Part shown: positions 20,342-32,337 of the stretch, piece after piece | Layout: every line of letters begins with the position of its first letter | Position numbering within the stretch: position 1 is the stretch's first letter | Assembly: GCA_019096155.1 (NCBI GenBank) | Contig: JAHCVI010000004.1 | Location: forward strand, 2,852,001-2,916,000 | DNA from: Staphylotrichum longicolle | Lineage: Eukaryota > Ascomycota > Sordariomycetes > Sordariales > Chaetomiaceae | Direction of reading: 5' to 3' | Length of the DNA: 64,000 nucleotides | The notes under the pieces: model-generated | Database searches by the model: none | What the model saw: the letters and a program-made list of their open reading frames with translations, nothing else | What the model was told of the DNA's origin: nothing | Made by a program: the position numbers and the translations under genes

Positions 20342-22210
20342 GTAAGGTAGTATTCCGTCCAGGACGAACACTCTAAAAGGCTCGGCCTCGGCCGATCAAA
20401 ACGATGTATCACCAACACCAGTGGATCGTTCACATGGGCAAAGCCGTCTTCGCATTGTCGTTTGGATGCATGATGCATGGCAAGGACCTCTGCAGTCTGC
20501 CCAGCCGGGGAACGTGGTTGGGATACTGGAGACATTCTGTCTGGTCAAAGCCATCCTTGCCGAGCGGTTGGTTGAACTCGCACACACTTCTCTTGGAGTC
20601 CCGACTCCCTCGGTGGCTGTAAAAGCCTGTTCGCCCAAAACCTTTGCACGATTGTGAGTTCTGGAGGACCGCGCACCTGGTTCACTGGACTCATATGCGG
20701 AAGGACTTGAAAACTTGCACAAGACCATGTCAACGAGGCGCAGCGATACGAATCATGGAGAGGAAGAGCGGACGCCCAAGGCCCTGGGACGCAAACTCTA
20801 CCAAGACTTCCTCGAGGGTGCAATGCTCTGCCGTCAGGAGTTCCAGACCGTGTCTTGCCAGTCTGCTACGCATACTACATGTTGAATACCTTACCCTCTG
20901 GTGACTTGGTAAGTCGGACCTTCTGAATTCCAGACACCTCCCCATTTCAAACACCCTACTCAACTGCTGCGGTCAAGAGTTCGCGCTCAAGACCATCCTC
21001 CTCATCGCCGACCAAGTTCACCCAAGGCGGACAATCTGTTGATTGAGCTGCAGATGTTCATGCCCCATCAAAACTGTGACGCGCGTCGTGTAATCCTTGG
21101 TGTTGGCAACTCGATGACACCACCTACGCCCAGGCCACCTGCAGCGGATTACAGGCGTCGAAGGAATATTATTAGATAAGAGATGCCCGCTTTCTCCTTT
21201 GTCTGACCAGACAGAGTTTTCTTTTCCGTTCAAATCTCGTCCTGACGATCAATGATCAAACCTGGATGGAAATGGCTGAGCCCGAGTATGGCCTCGGCCG
21301 AGCTCCTGACGCTACCCCTGACTCGTTACCCCTGACGACGGTGCCAAGTCCATCACACGATCCATTGGCACACAGGAAGATTATGAAGCTGGAATTTTCT
21401 TTCTTGCTTCTTTTCTCTTTCAAGACTAGTGTATTCGTAGAGTCGTCATCAGCTAATTGCAATATACTGCCCGAGACCGTTACATCTCGAATGCAGGTCG
21501 CTTGAAGCTAAAGTCCTCAGCATCCCACCTTTCGAACACTTGCTTCTGATATATTCCAATACTAATACAACTTGTTAACGTCTGGTGAGTAAAGCGAAAG
21601 CGGCAGCTATTGCAATCTGGACTATACATTTCCCAAGATATGCAGTGATCTTGGAGAGCCTCAACAACCCTCCCCTGGAACGATTTGGACCGAAGGTAAC
21701 GCTCCAAGAAGAACCTACAACATCAGGCCAACTCAACTCCTGGTTTGGCCTCTTGGAGGCTTATCTTTTCAGAAAAGAGGGTTCAAAATCAGGCGGGTTC
21801 TCGCGTCCAAAACCATGGAGGTGGTACCTTTCCCCTGTTCGTGCTGGCCTGTTTTTGAGAACATGGTGAAACGGGCTCTCCCGCAGAACCGTTCAGGCTT
21901 CTACAGCGAGTGCGGCACAACGGCGTTGTGACTTGGAAAATTGCACCCTTGCACGCATGGCTCCGGCCCACCGGCCAATTGGGGTGAGCTGCTGCTTCTG
22001 CAGGCTCCATTCTGTAAGCGTTTCTTCCTGTGATACCGTGGATGCGTGGCTGTCGGACTTCCAACAATACCCATCACCCGACGTTGAGCTGCATGGGGGT
22101 CGCGTCAGGTCGCCATCCATGCGCCTCTGTCAACACCCCTCAGATCCATCTTCCTGACCGCTTGTCAATCCAAAAACAAAGGATCATAGGGAGGAACAGG
22201 AAACCGAGTA

Positions 22211-23112
22211 TCAGCTGGGGAATCTCAGCCTCTGCCCAGGCGGCATGACTGTGTTATCCCAGTTCTTGTCCTCCTCTCGCTTCCCCGTCATAATCAGCTG
22301 CGTCTCCCTCACGCCACAGAAGAGCCCGTTACGCCCAATTCTCTCCACCATCTCCCATGCCTGCTTCTCGACACTCCAAATCCCCTCCATGAAGCGGTCC
22401 CCCTCCTGCACGGTCCGATCCCGTGCTCGCATAGCGACCATGCCGCCCCAACACGCTTTCACACGGACCGCGTCCTTTTGGTGTAGCATATCGGATCTTG
22501 AAAAACCCTGGCCTGCTTTGCTGAAGATTAGGAAGAAGGGCAGGCCATTGGAGTAGCCCTCGGCATCACGCTGGGCGCAGAGGTCGTGGAACAGAAAAGG
22601 GTTCCTATAGTCCATTGCTCGAGGGCAGCCTCACCCTCAGGCCCACTGTCATTCTCGTAGATGCTCAGGTAGGCGTTGTCAGGGCCGATCAAGTGTATCA
22701 GTTCCAAAGGAGCTTCTCCCCACGGTCCTCCAGCCAGATGTCCCCCTTTATCATACAGGCTGACGGAGATAAAAACCTTTTCGTTGAACCGGTTGGCACA
22801 ACCTGGTTCAGCCGCTTTGCCTTGACACCTCGCCTTCAGGTTGTGATAGTGCGACGGCGGGTGTACGTACGACGGCGCGAAGAGTGGCACGAAGAGCAGG
22901 AGTGTTATGGCCACTGGTACATACAAGGTATTCCAGGCAGATGAGGAGTAACCGCGTCGGACGTAACAGGCTGCGACGGGCGACTCGTAATCTTGCCCGC
23001 GCGGGTGTGCAGGGGAAAAAAGAGATCGATAGACTTGGAGTTGCAGGTCATATTGTACGGCAGCTTTCCCGGCATCTCTTCGATGGCTGAAATGGCAAAG
23101 CTGAATACGCAA
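22211..23112 (-). pseudogene. Truncated CAP59/CMT1-type alpha-mannosyltransferase (internal deletion)
   Basis: Two adjacent minus-strand frames resemble the cryptococcal mannosyltransferase 1 family (PF11735). The upstream one (22616-23112) has a hydrophobic anchor (VPVAITLLLFVPLF) and the N-terminal domain block FNEKVFISVSLYDKGGHLA, then YLSIYENDSGPEGEAALEQ. The downstream one (22211-22615) resumes in another frame with NPFLFHDLCAQRDAEGYSNG, MLHQKDAVRVKACWGGMVA and a C-terminal tail. In intact members these blocks are separated by roughly 90-100 residues including the acidic catalytic region; here they abut at about 22615. The protein would be a Golgi type-II transferase, but this copy lacks its centre and cannot be active. 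The intact paralogue, if any, is outside this window. Confidence 0.75.
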
Positions 23113-26100
23113 GAAATAGGTTTTGTTGTTGGGGTCCCAGGATGCATCTTGGGAACAGATTCATACTGATGTAATCACGGGAGGTTGGTCGGAGTCTTGG
23201 AACAGGAAGGATTCGAGGCAGCGCCGCTTGGATGCGAAAAACATGAAGCTAGCGGTCAAGCGTAAGGCCTGCCAGGGACAACTCTGCAACGGCAAGAGAT
23301 GAAGAGACAGAGACGCCATTCACCAGTCACCAGTCAAACCTGAAGCATACAAGAGAGTCCCTATACACACACTCCTCCAGCTCTGAGATGAAGCAACTCT
23401 ATCAGGTAATTCCATGACTTGCAACTCCAGGAACAAGTCTCACAACTCTCCGCGTGCTGGCCTATGACGTCGCGGGTGCGATAGGTGCCATGAGTGAGAA
23501 TCAGGCGCCAAACGCGGGGTTTGCGGGGTCATCCTGATGTTTTCAGGATTGGTTCCCTGCGAGCTTGGATCGGAGCTCGCCATGCCCCGCTGCCGGCCGC
23601 GCCTCCCGCTCGAAAACCCCTCGATCCCCGCTTCACACATGGCATGGATGCCGTGGTGTTGTTGATCAGTGCATGCAGAAAACAGGAATGCCGGCTCACG
23701 CCCTGGGGTTGGACGGAGGGGAATGTGAGATTCGAAATCGGGGTTTGGGGACTCAGAGAGCATGATCAGAGGGGTAGGGTTATTGAGGAAGGTCCTCAGC
23801 CGGACCTCGCACATGTCGCTGTTCCGGCTGCTCTGCGCCCGAAATATCCACAACAAAGTTGACGACTGGAAAACTCAAGGACTCCTCAACGGTTGAAGGG
23901 GGTGGTGATGGGCACCGTGTGTGTGATACGGTACGGGCGCTGACGAGAGCGGCATTTTACTCCCCATCTTGGGTTACTCGGAATATCCCAAAGAAGGAAT
24001 GGAAGCATGGGAGGTGTTGCGAAGTGCGCTGATGCGCTAGGCCAGGCCGAGGAAGGGGGAGTGAGGGGGAGTGAGTCCAGCGATGGGAACGATGCTACCC
24101 TCCCATCCCATTTCCCATCCTATCCCCGTCCGTCCCAACTGCTCCAACGTTCACTCCCAACTGGCGTGCAGTGCAGTCTCGCTGCGCCCGACGCCCGGGA
24201 GCACAGGCTCGATGGATATTGGGTGACGATGCGACGGGTATGGGGAGAGGGGACGCCACACCGTCATGCCTAAAAATAATTGGATGGCACTGCACGCGCA
24301 TGCACCGCGCAGTCTCGCGTGGAGGGCCACGGTTGGGATCTGGGAGCCTGGTTTTTGTGGTCCTGGGGTTTTGGGCTGCACCGGATTGTTCGTTGAACGG
24401 ATGCAGGGCTGATAACGGGCATTAAAGCGAGAGGATACAATTCACGCGGCCGGGGATTGCTGGACCTGCGGTCGACGTTCAACAAGTCCAAAATCTGTGC
24501 AATAAAGTCACTGCACAGCTTCCCTTTAACATTTCACACCCTGGGAACCGCCCATTCACAACCAGCGGACAACTTGAAAACAGGCAGCATCGACGTGCCC
24601 AAAAAGGGCCGAGGTGTGCCCACCACACGATGTGTGCGCAAGTGTGCGCGTGTGTGCTGAGTGTGCCCGTCACCGTGACACAAGACCGGCATGGCGCCCT
24701 GATTGGCTGCCCCGCCTGCTGCTGCACGCAATAACGTCGCAATTGCAGATAGCCGCCCTCGCGACGCCAGTGTCTGTCTCTGTGGTACGCTAACGCTAAT
24801 ATATCGAGAAAGTGGCTGACCACCGTTCCGTGGCCAACCCGAGGAGGTTGGCGACTTAGTGATCGAGGTGAGATTCACATCACAAGAGTAAATTCCGCCA
24901 CGAACTTGCACTGGCCTGTCCCTAATGGTGAATGTCGTTGCAGTCAATCTGAATAGTCACATTGATTACAATACCTCCTACTTGAAATAGAACTTATCTA
25001 TGTCAAGTACCACCCAGTTACTGTTCTTCGAGGCCATCGAACGCGGAAGCCATCAAGTCCGTGGTCCATTGAACCTTGAAAGAGGAATCAGACACTATAA
25101 GCACCTGTCTTGATCAGAGTGGTAGCATATCATACCTCGTAAACCTAGTTATACTCGTGGATCATTTCAAGCACACCTGGTCACCTTGAGTGAGTGAAAA
25201 CGTCACACAGCCTCAGCCACCTCGTACTTTCATCTCTGGTTTTTTTGTTACCCAATATACATTACTAGAATATCTGCTTAACTTTGACATCTTATACACC
25301 GAACCTGCTCGTCCCGTCGCTTTCTGTTATCTACTACCATCTCACGACGTTCTTTGTGGGTTGGGTCACCCGTTGAACTCCGGGCAGTATTTCTCCCCCA
25401 ACGCCCAACCAACGAAAACACTTTCTTCCCATTTGCAAGTACTCCTTCCTGCCCCAAAAGCTATATCCAAAACAGTCTTCCGACAAACTCAGCTCGCCTC
25501 GTGCTGCAGGATGATGGCCTCCTGCACCGCCTGCCACACGGCCGGGAAGTAGGCTGAACGGCATTGACGGAGATCATGAAGGAAAAGGACGCCTTGTCGA
25601 CGGAGCACCCCCTCGCCACCCCCGGATATGTTACCCGGAACACGTATGGATGAAAAGAAGGGAGCCGGCACCGTGGCTTAAACAATGAGTATGTGCGAAT
25701 AAAGTGTGGCAGTCACCCTCGCAGGCGACTTGATACACGAGATGAGTGTCTTCAGAGAGAGGAGGAAAGTACAGCGTGGTCCATCTCACGCATGTGGCGG
25801 TAAGAGCAGTGCTATCCAACGAGGCGCATGATATGAAGATGGTTTGAGGCGCCTCTCTTGCTAAAGGTCAAAAGGGTGAGACGCTGCTGAAATTGCTGCA
25901 CATGAGCTGCTCTAGCGCTGCTTACTACTCGAGGATCTGTGAGGATGGCACTACAGCGAGCTAGAGGTTCGCGGCTGCCCTTGAGCAGCCAAAGAACAGG
26001 GTACAGGACGAGCTTGATGTTGACAGGAGACTCTGTCCAAACTCATCAGTCGGGACGGGACGCATTTAATACACTCTAAGCCCAGCAAGTTGCCGACCGA

Positions 26101-29100
26101 TACTCCGAGGGTCTGCCATTCTTATTCATCTTTTATTTGCAACATGAGCCAAGTCCTTTCAAATCAGACAAGTTGGGCCTACGGGTACGGCCCAGTCGGG
26201 TTTGGGCATGAGTTACCTATGATCTTCAAAAGGCGAGTTTTAAGTATCTATATGTGTAAGTGGCCTCCGGGTACGAGTGGGCGGTTGAACAGACTTTGCA
26301 GCATGAAGCTTTTGAGGACTCGTTGAGATCGATACCATCAATAAGGTGAATCGAGAGGGAAAAGGATATTGGACAATATGATGCTGTTGGCACCTGAGTA
26401 TAAGCTGCACTTGTCAAGTTGGCTCTTTCAGATTGCCAATTTGCCCTAGTTTTGGGATGCACGGTCTCTAGAAGAGCAGGCTACAATCCGATACCTGAAT
26501 GATAGTATCAAGTTGCATGTTTCTCGATCTCCTTGTTTGGCATGGGACTGGAGATTGGGTATCTATTAGGATGCGAATACAATATTTCAAATCTACAGAG
26601 GTATTCGTCTTACCTAGCTTTAGCCCGTCCGACATGATAATAGTCATGACCTCTATTGACGTCCCAGCCCAGCCCATTTTACCCGGTTGACCCAGCCGAG
26701 CGTACAACGGAATATCAGCATCACCCTTGCTTTTGGGAGAAAATAGACGACTTCGGGGCGCAATAAATGAATGCACATTCCAGCTTGGGCAAACACCCAG
26801 CCATCTGATGAGCGAGGTGCGCGCCCCTCGTCGCACAGCCAAGAGGAGGGGGCGTGCGCTTAAGCGCTGCGGCACAACCTGGGACTAGCGAAAGTGACAG
26901 AGTACAGAGTGCAGATTTACTGTGTTCTGTTTGACAGACGCACCAAACCGAAAGAGCGAATGCATGCTTCCATGCCGCACCGAGACTTGATGCAGTTTGC
27001 CCACGGCACTCTCCTGTCGAGCTGAGTCGAGTCGGCGCCCTGTCCGGGAGACACGGGTCCGATCCTTCGGGTCCGACTCCGAGCTGTGAGCGGCGAAAAA
27101 TGCGCTTGGAGCTGGAGAGAAACATGTGCTGCTGCAAGGGGCACGTTAGTCCAGCCCCCAAGCGGCGCAGGCCCAAAAATAGGCCGCGAAAACGGGCCCG
27201 GGGCGCCACCCAACTGCCGGCCGCCCGGCTTCCATGCGCCGCGCTAGAAACGCAGAGGAACCACGCGCTATTCACGCGCTCTTGCGGCGCAAACAGCAGC
27301 AGGAGCAAACTGTGAGTCAATGTGTCACACCATCTAAGGTAGAGGGTTATCGTCGCCGCCGCTCCGCGGCGTATGCGTTGTTCTTTGAAGGTGCTGCTGA
27401 GAGAGCGGCGCATCCCAAGTGAGATGGCAGTCTCGGAGACCCACGGCGCCGCCGGTGACGGCCTCAAGCTGCGCGACGACCCCTGAGACCCTAATCTAGT
27501 AAGTTGAGACTGTAAAAAGGAGAAACTAGAATGAGAACCTTAAGTTAAGGCGACTAGAAAGTACCTATCCAGGATGCTGTTTGCTTTGAGTGTGGTCACG
27601 ATGAGGGGTGGCAGTTGATCGGGTTGAGTTCTCCTTGAGTGATGGCTTAACCCTAACCCACTTATACAATAACAGATTTGTTTCGCTGCCAAAGTCACCA
27701 CAGGTCAATTGGAGGAGAATGAGGTTGGTAATGCCGCCTGACGGTGTGACGTACATAGCTCTTCGCTTAGAAGGAACGAGTGACCCGATGAAAGGGTGGC
27801 TTCGCGCTTCCAGCACACCACTGTGAACGGCAGGCGCTTCGGTCTGTCAATCACGCTGGAGCGCGCCAAAAGAGGATCGCACAGTGGCTGTGATTGGGGT
27901 TCTGTTTGACGCTAGCCATGCTCCACGGGTCCACCTGTAGGGCTGGCTAGGGCTGCTGGGCTGTTGGGCGAAACTCTGCACAATGCCTCATTGTGCCTTT
28001 TGGGCTGTTCATCCAACAAAAGACACGTTGGCGACGATCGGGCGTGGCTGATCAGGGATTCACTTAATGCACACCCTTTTTAGTCTGTGCTGTCTGCCTT
28101 CAAGGCTGCAGCGGCGGTTAAACCGCAAGACAGACCATGGTGAACAACCTGGCGGGGTCCCTACCCGCAGTCTGGAGAACCCACAAGACAAGGCAACCTG
28201 GGTGTGGAAGGTCACAGACCCCAATCTGTTTCGCAAAGAATGAAACGCGGATCAAAAAGTCGAGCGCATCTCTGGACGCGGTTTCAGACGCATCCCGTCC
28301 CGTTGCCCTGTGCTTGTCTCACCGAATTCAGGCCGTAATGTGCATTGCCGTCGGTGACTTTCCGTCCTCACCTCGAAAAGGCCGTTTGCGCAGGAACAAA
28401 CACTCGCCCTCACATCTCGATCTCGATCAACGACGATACCACGGCGGGATCTCACACGGAGCGGCCGCTAGAGTCGGACCGCACTCAAATCCCCCCGACC
28501 ACAACACACCAACACTCCCGCGTCCAGCACCACCACAACACACACATCACAACAGACAACCCACCGACCCACCGACAGGCCGACCCGTCCCAGAGACCGT
28601 ATCCGTCCCGCGCCGCACGCAGCTCGTAACTTTCCTTCCCGGGACGCTCCCGCAAATGAACGGCGACCTCTCCAAACACAACTCGGCCGAGTGTGGAACG
28701 GCAGGCTGTGTCGCCCGGGTGGGAAGTGGTCCAGTTGGCCCTGGCGTCGACCCTTGCTGTGCAAGCTTTCAAGGTCCAAGGACCTCGCACAGCACCGAAC
28801 CATTGCACCCACACACACACACCACCGCACCGCATTCTCAGCCGTCGTTCGTGGCTGCGGCCGTTTGCAGGCAGGGCAACTTGCCGTGCAACTTCCGTTC
28901 CTCTTCTCGATCTTCCATTAGATACAGTAGGTTCGGTACAGTATGTGAGTGGGTGTGCAGTCGGGTGCACGCATTGCGTGTGCAGTGATTCGCTGGAAGC
29001 GAGCAAAGAGCGATGGCAAGGTGAGGGCCGGGCTGGGATGGCAAGGTGAAGAAGAGGCTGGTTGGGACTGGGGAAGGGGTGTTGATCCCGGCCCGTTCAT

Positions 29101-30471
29101 CCCCATGTCATTATCCAGCCGACACCTCCAACCCGTCCATCGGCTGTTTTTTTTTTCACCCCCTGCCCTCTCAGCACGGAGAACCGCATGCTGCAATGCA
29201 AACGCAAGAAAGTGAATAGGTTCACCTGCAGACCATGGATTCAGCTCGTAAAAGAGAAAATACTGCGTAAAGATGAAGAGAAGGCGACAGGGTGGCGCAA
29301 AAGAAGACAGAGAAACCAGTGGCAGGGTGTGCGTTTCATGTTTCGCCCTGCTGCTCGTGAAGGCTGGAAGGTCGGGTCCCAGTGCGGGAACAGCACTGTC
29401 CGTCCGTGCAGGCATGGATGCAAGGAAGGAAAGCACCCGAAAAGGGCGCCCTGTCGTCTGGAACCACCACAAATTCCCCAGCCCCGGTTCGAGGACAGGA
29501 TGGATGGATGCATCAGATCAGGCAACCAGCCCCAAGAAAGGGGCGTGAGCGCAGCTGTTTCATCCGAACCCTTCCACGCCGCCCAGGTTGCGAGGCGCAG
29601 AGTACTACAGAGGAGGAAGCGAAAAAAAAAAAAAAACTCTGCTGGATGGCGCAGAAGAAGCAAGCAGCTCTCTGTCATGTCAGATGTTCCAAATTTGCGA
29701 GGCGCAGCCTCGTCAGGGCTGGCAAGGGTGAGAGAGCACGGGGATAAACAGAGGAGAAAGGCACGGCTTAGGGCTGAAATCTAGGGTTGTGCGGGAAGGA
29801 AGGAAAAAAACACGGAACGGGGCACAATCGGAATTCTTTTGATGACAATATCGAGCGGACTGGGCACGCCTCAATTTTGTGATTATTTTTATTTTGGCTT
29901 CTATCCTTCCTGCAATCTGGCCTTGATTTCGCGTCTTGCACTGCAGCGAGGAATGCGGTGTGTGTGGGTGCTGTGGTGGGAACATGCACTGGCGCCGGGC
30001 GGGCAGACGCGATGCGACATTGGTTGGGCACTCACACAAATTCCAGCTGCATGTGTTTTGATGCCTGACCGGCCTGTTACAGCACAATTTTCATGACGAG
30101 ACGAAATGGTGTGAAGAGGGAGAAAAAAACCAGATATCCTTCTAATTGCTACCACACAAGTCTATGATCCCAAGCATTTAAATGACAAGAAAAACAAACA
30201 CTCGAAAAGGGGGTATATCCATCCTGTGAAACCCAGGAGAAAAACAGAACAGAAATGTGACGGCTCGCCGAAATTGTCGGAGCGCGTCGGGGGACATTGT
30301 AAAAAGAAGACGAAACGAGGCTCTCGTACACCCAGCGAGATCCCAGTTCAAGGAAAAATCAGAACAGACAGTAAACAGAAAACCCAGATCCCTTCTTCCC
30401 AAGCTCCGAGGAAAAGTGCCCATTAAATCTTATGCATGGCGTTTGTGACCGCCACCCTTGCATCGCTGTAG

Positions 30472-30498
30472 TCCTCCTCCTCCTCCTCCTCCTCCTCC
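30472..30498. repeat. (TCC)n microsatellite
   Basis: About nine TCC units lie in noncoding DNA downstream of the gp1-like gene. Confidence 0.8.
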
Positions 30499-30987
30499 AA
30501 GATCCGAACATATCGCGAACCCATCATTCCATCTGACAGTTAGGAAAACCGTGCCAAGAGAAAAACACAGAAAAGACAAACACCGGTAACTTTTAAGTTC
30601 CTGTACACCTCTCGAGAGGAGGGGGCAACCTTGTCTAACGGCTGCCCGCTGCTGCTTGCATGATCGTGTGATCCGTTCCATTTCCATCCTTGCTTCATGA
30701 GCATCGCTTTGTTGTGTTTGTGTGTGTGTATAAGAGGGGGGTGTCGTTGTTGTCGACGACGAAAACCCACCCCCTCCGCGTGTGGGGTATCTCTGAAAGA
30801 CCGAAGCAAAAAAGACGGCCACCGTTGACTGCGGGACTGCTCCGACGGATTGTGTATGAGAGGAAGATTGAGAATCCTCTCTGTATAAAAGACCCGGATG
30901 ACCAAATGACCCCGAAAAGAGAACTAATCGTACAGCCTGGCTGATGGGTATCCTGATTTGTGTTTTTGTGGGTTTTGTGGTTGTGTC

Positions 30988-30988
<1 letters not shown>

Positions 30989-31043
<55 letters not shown>
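30989..31043. repeat. (GT)n microsatellite, about 27 units
   Basis: An uninterrupted GT tract starts 65 bases beyond the stop codon of the minus-strand gp1-like gene, so it reads as (AC)n in that gene's 3' untranslated region. It is the longest dinucleotide repeat in the window. Confidence 0.92.
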
Positions 31044-31045
<2 letters not shown>

Positions 31046-31107
31046 GCAAGGGGGGAGATGGGAGAAACCGGCGGCGGACGGATGAAGCGCCATGGAGGGA
31101 GGTGATT

Positions 31108-32337
31108 TTACATGGTCGGCTTCTTGAGGATATCCTCACAGTTGGTGTCAAACCGGAGGTTCCAGAGACGGACATTGGCCATGAACCGGTTGGTCTTCTC
31201 CATCTCCCGGTCGGCGCCAAACAGAGTCTCGACGAACTCGACGCCGGCGCTCTTGCCGAGCTGGCCTTCCTTCTTGGGCTTGGCGCTGGAACGCAGCATG
31301 GGAGCCTCGCAGGCCTTGAGGAGCTTCCGGAGCTTGTCCGTGATGCGGTCACCGGCCTCGATGAACTCCTCGACCATCTCGCGGTTGTCCTTGGACCGAA
31401 TCTTGGGGACGATCTCCTCGGCACGCTTGATCTTCCCGGAAAGCTGGATAAGAAGGAGCCACAGCTCGCCGGCCTGCTCGCCGATGGGAGAACCGGCACC
31501 ATGGTGGTAGACGGTCCAGTCATAGATCCACTTGCCAAGGGAGTTGGCATCGAAGACGCTGCCGAGCAGCATGATGGGCTCCTCGGTGGGATCCCAGTTC
31601 TTGAGCGAGTAGCCCGCGGGGATTCTGTGCCGCTTGGCATCGGCCTCCGTGGCCTGGCGGGTAACCGGGGGTGGCGGTGGTGGCTTCTTGTGCATGGTGG
31701 TGGGCCGGGCGGTCTGGGGCCGTTGAGGCACCGAGGTCGAGTTGCGGCGCATGTGGCCAGCGGCCGGCGGCGGCGGCCGGCGGTCGGGCTCGTACCGCGG
31801 GGATGCAAACCCGGCCTCTCTGTCGAAGTAGGGACCGCCCTGCGCATAGTAGCCGTGATCAGTTCCATGCCCACCAGCGTTGACAGTGAAGTGATCCTTG
31901 TACGGTCTCGGCCGCGACCGCCCGGGCACAACGAACGTGTGGCCGCCGAGATCGATGAACTCGTCGTCGGATTCCCCCTGGGAGACCGAGGCCGGATGGT
32001 AGGAAAAAGAAGAGCGACGCTCGCGCGTGGGGCGCGGCGGACCCGAAAAACTCGGCTTGCGTGGCCGCGAGACACTCACATTGACAGTGGCGTATTGACC
32101 GTCGCTCGTGTACCGGGGCGAGAAGGACGGCCCGCGCGGGCTGGCAAAGCCGCTGTTGACGCCACTGGTGCTCCCGTTGCGGAAGTGTGCTCGCGTCGCG
32201 GGCCTCTGCGGCGTCGCGGGGTAGTAGTAGCTCGGTCCCCGGGGCGATGGTGTCGGGACGGCTGGGAACTTCTTGCCGTTCTCGTCGTAAAGATACTCCT
32301 GGCCGGGAGTGGACCCGTAGGGGGAGTAGGTGGCCAT
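31108..32337 (-). CDS. Proline-rich conserved fungal protein ('vegetative cell wall protein gp1'-like)
   Basis: A single exon of 409 residues starts MATYSPYGSTPG. Residues 1-255 are Pro/Ser/Arg/Tyr-rich and disordered, with repeated RGPSF/SPRG and RRNSTS-like basic phosphosite motifs and a PPPPPP run. From about 260 a conserved globular domain begins with HRIPAGYSLKNWDPTEEPIMLL, followed by SVFDANSLGKWIYDWTVY and a helical segment of charged residues; it ends EDILKKPTM. Databases often call such proteins gp1-like because of the Pro-rich part. That name carries no functional weight: there is no signal peptide, and the conserved part is the C-terminal domain. An upstream in-frame ATG (MSRRTSQEPE, 11 codons earlier) is possible, but MATYS has the better start context (GACCATGGCC). 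Confidence 0.86.
   Translation of the reverse strand: MATYSPYGSTPGQEYLYDENGKKFPAVPTPSPRGPSYYYPATPQRPATRAHFRNGSTSGVNSGFASPRGPSFSPRYTSDGQYATVNVSVSRPRKPSFSGPPRPTRERRSSFSYHPASVSQGESDDEFIDLGGHTFVVPGRSRPRPYKDHFTVNAGGHGTDHGYYAQGGPYFDREAGFASPRYEPDRRPPPPAAGHMRRNSTSVPQRPQTARPTTMHKKPPPPPPVTRQATEADAKRHRIPAGYSLKNWDPTEEPIMLLGSVFDANSLGKWIYDWTVYHHGAGSPIGEQAGELWLLLIQLSGKIKRAEEIVPKIRSKDNREMVEEFIEAGDRITDKLRKLLKACEAPMLRSSAKPKKEGQLGKSAGVEFVETLFGADREMEKTNRFMANVRLWNLRFDTNCEDILKKPTM

Larger units (their letters stand above)
18843..22210. other. Gene-poor region with homopolymer, hairpin and coding-like fragments
   Basis: Apart from the promoter at its left end, nothing is clearly coding. A plus-strand stretch near 20663-20885 reads like a fragment of a protein (ALGRKLYQDFLEGAMLCR) but has no start and ends quickly. 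The region holds a run of 24 C, a long inverted repeat (listed separately), and otherwise featureless sequence. Confidence 0.45.
23113..31107. other. 8-kb gene-poor region
   Basis: No gene can be supported. Open frames on both strands (for example 26721-27467 minus and 28137-28988 plus) lack recognisable motifs and resemble chance frames in GC-rich DNA. Features seen: a diverged repeat at 23366-23445, a telomere-like TTAACCCTAACCC at 27647-27659, a homopurine and A-run area near 29615-29640, a (TCC)n tract at 30472-30498, and a (GT)n tract at 30989-31043. The right end must hold the 3' untranslated region of the gp1-like gene. Noncoding RNAs or a long promoter cannot be excluded. Confidence 0.45.

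Noticed and set aside
26721..27467. 248-codon minus-strand frame with a Leu-rich stretch
   Set aside because: The hydrophobic run is short, there is no domain, and both strands are open; chance is likelier.
28137..28988. 283-codon plus-strand frame with His/Thr/Pro runs
   Set aside because: The opposite strand is equally open and no motif is present; CA-rich simple sequence explains the composition.
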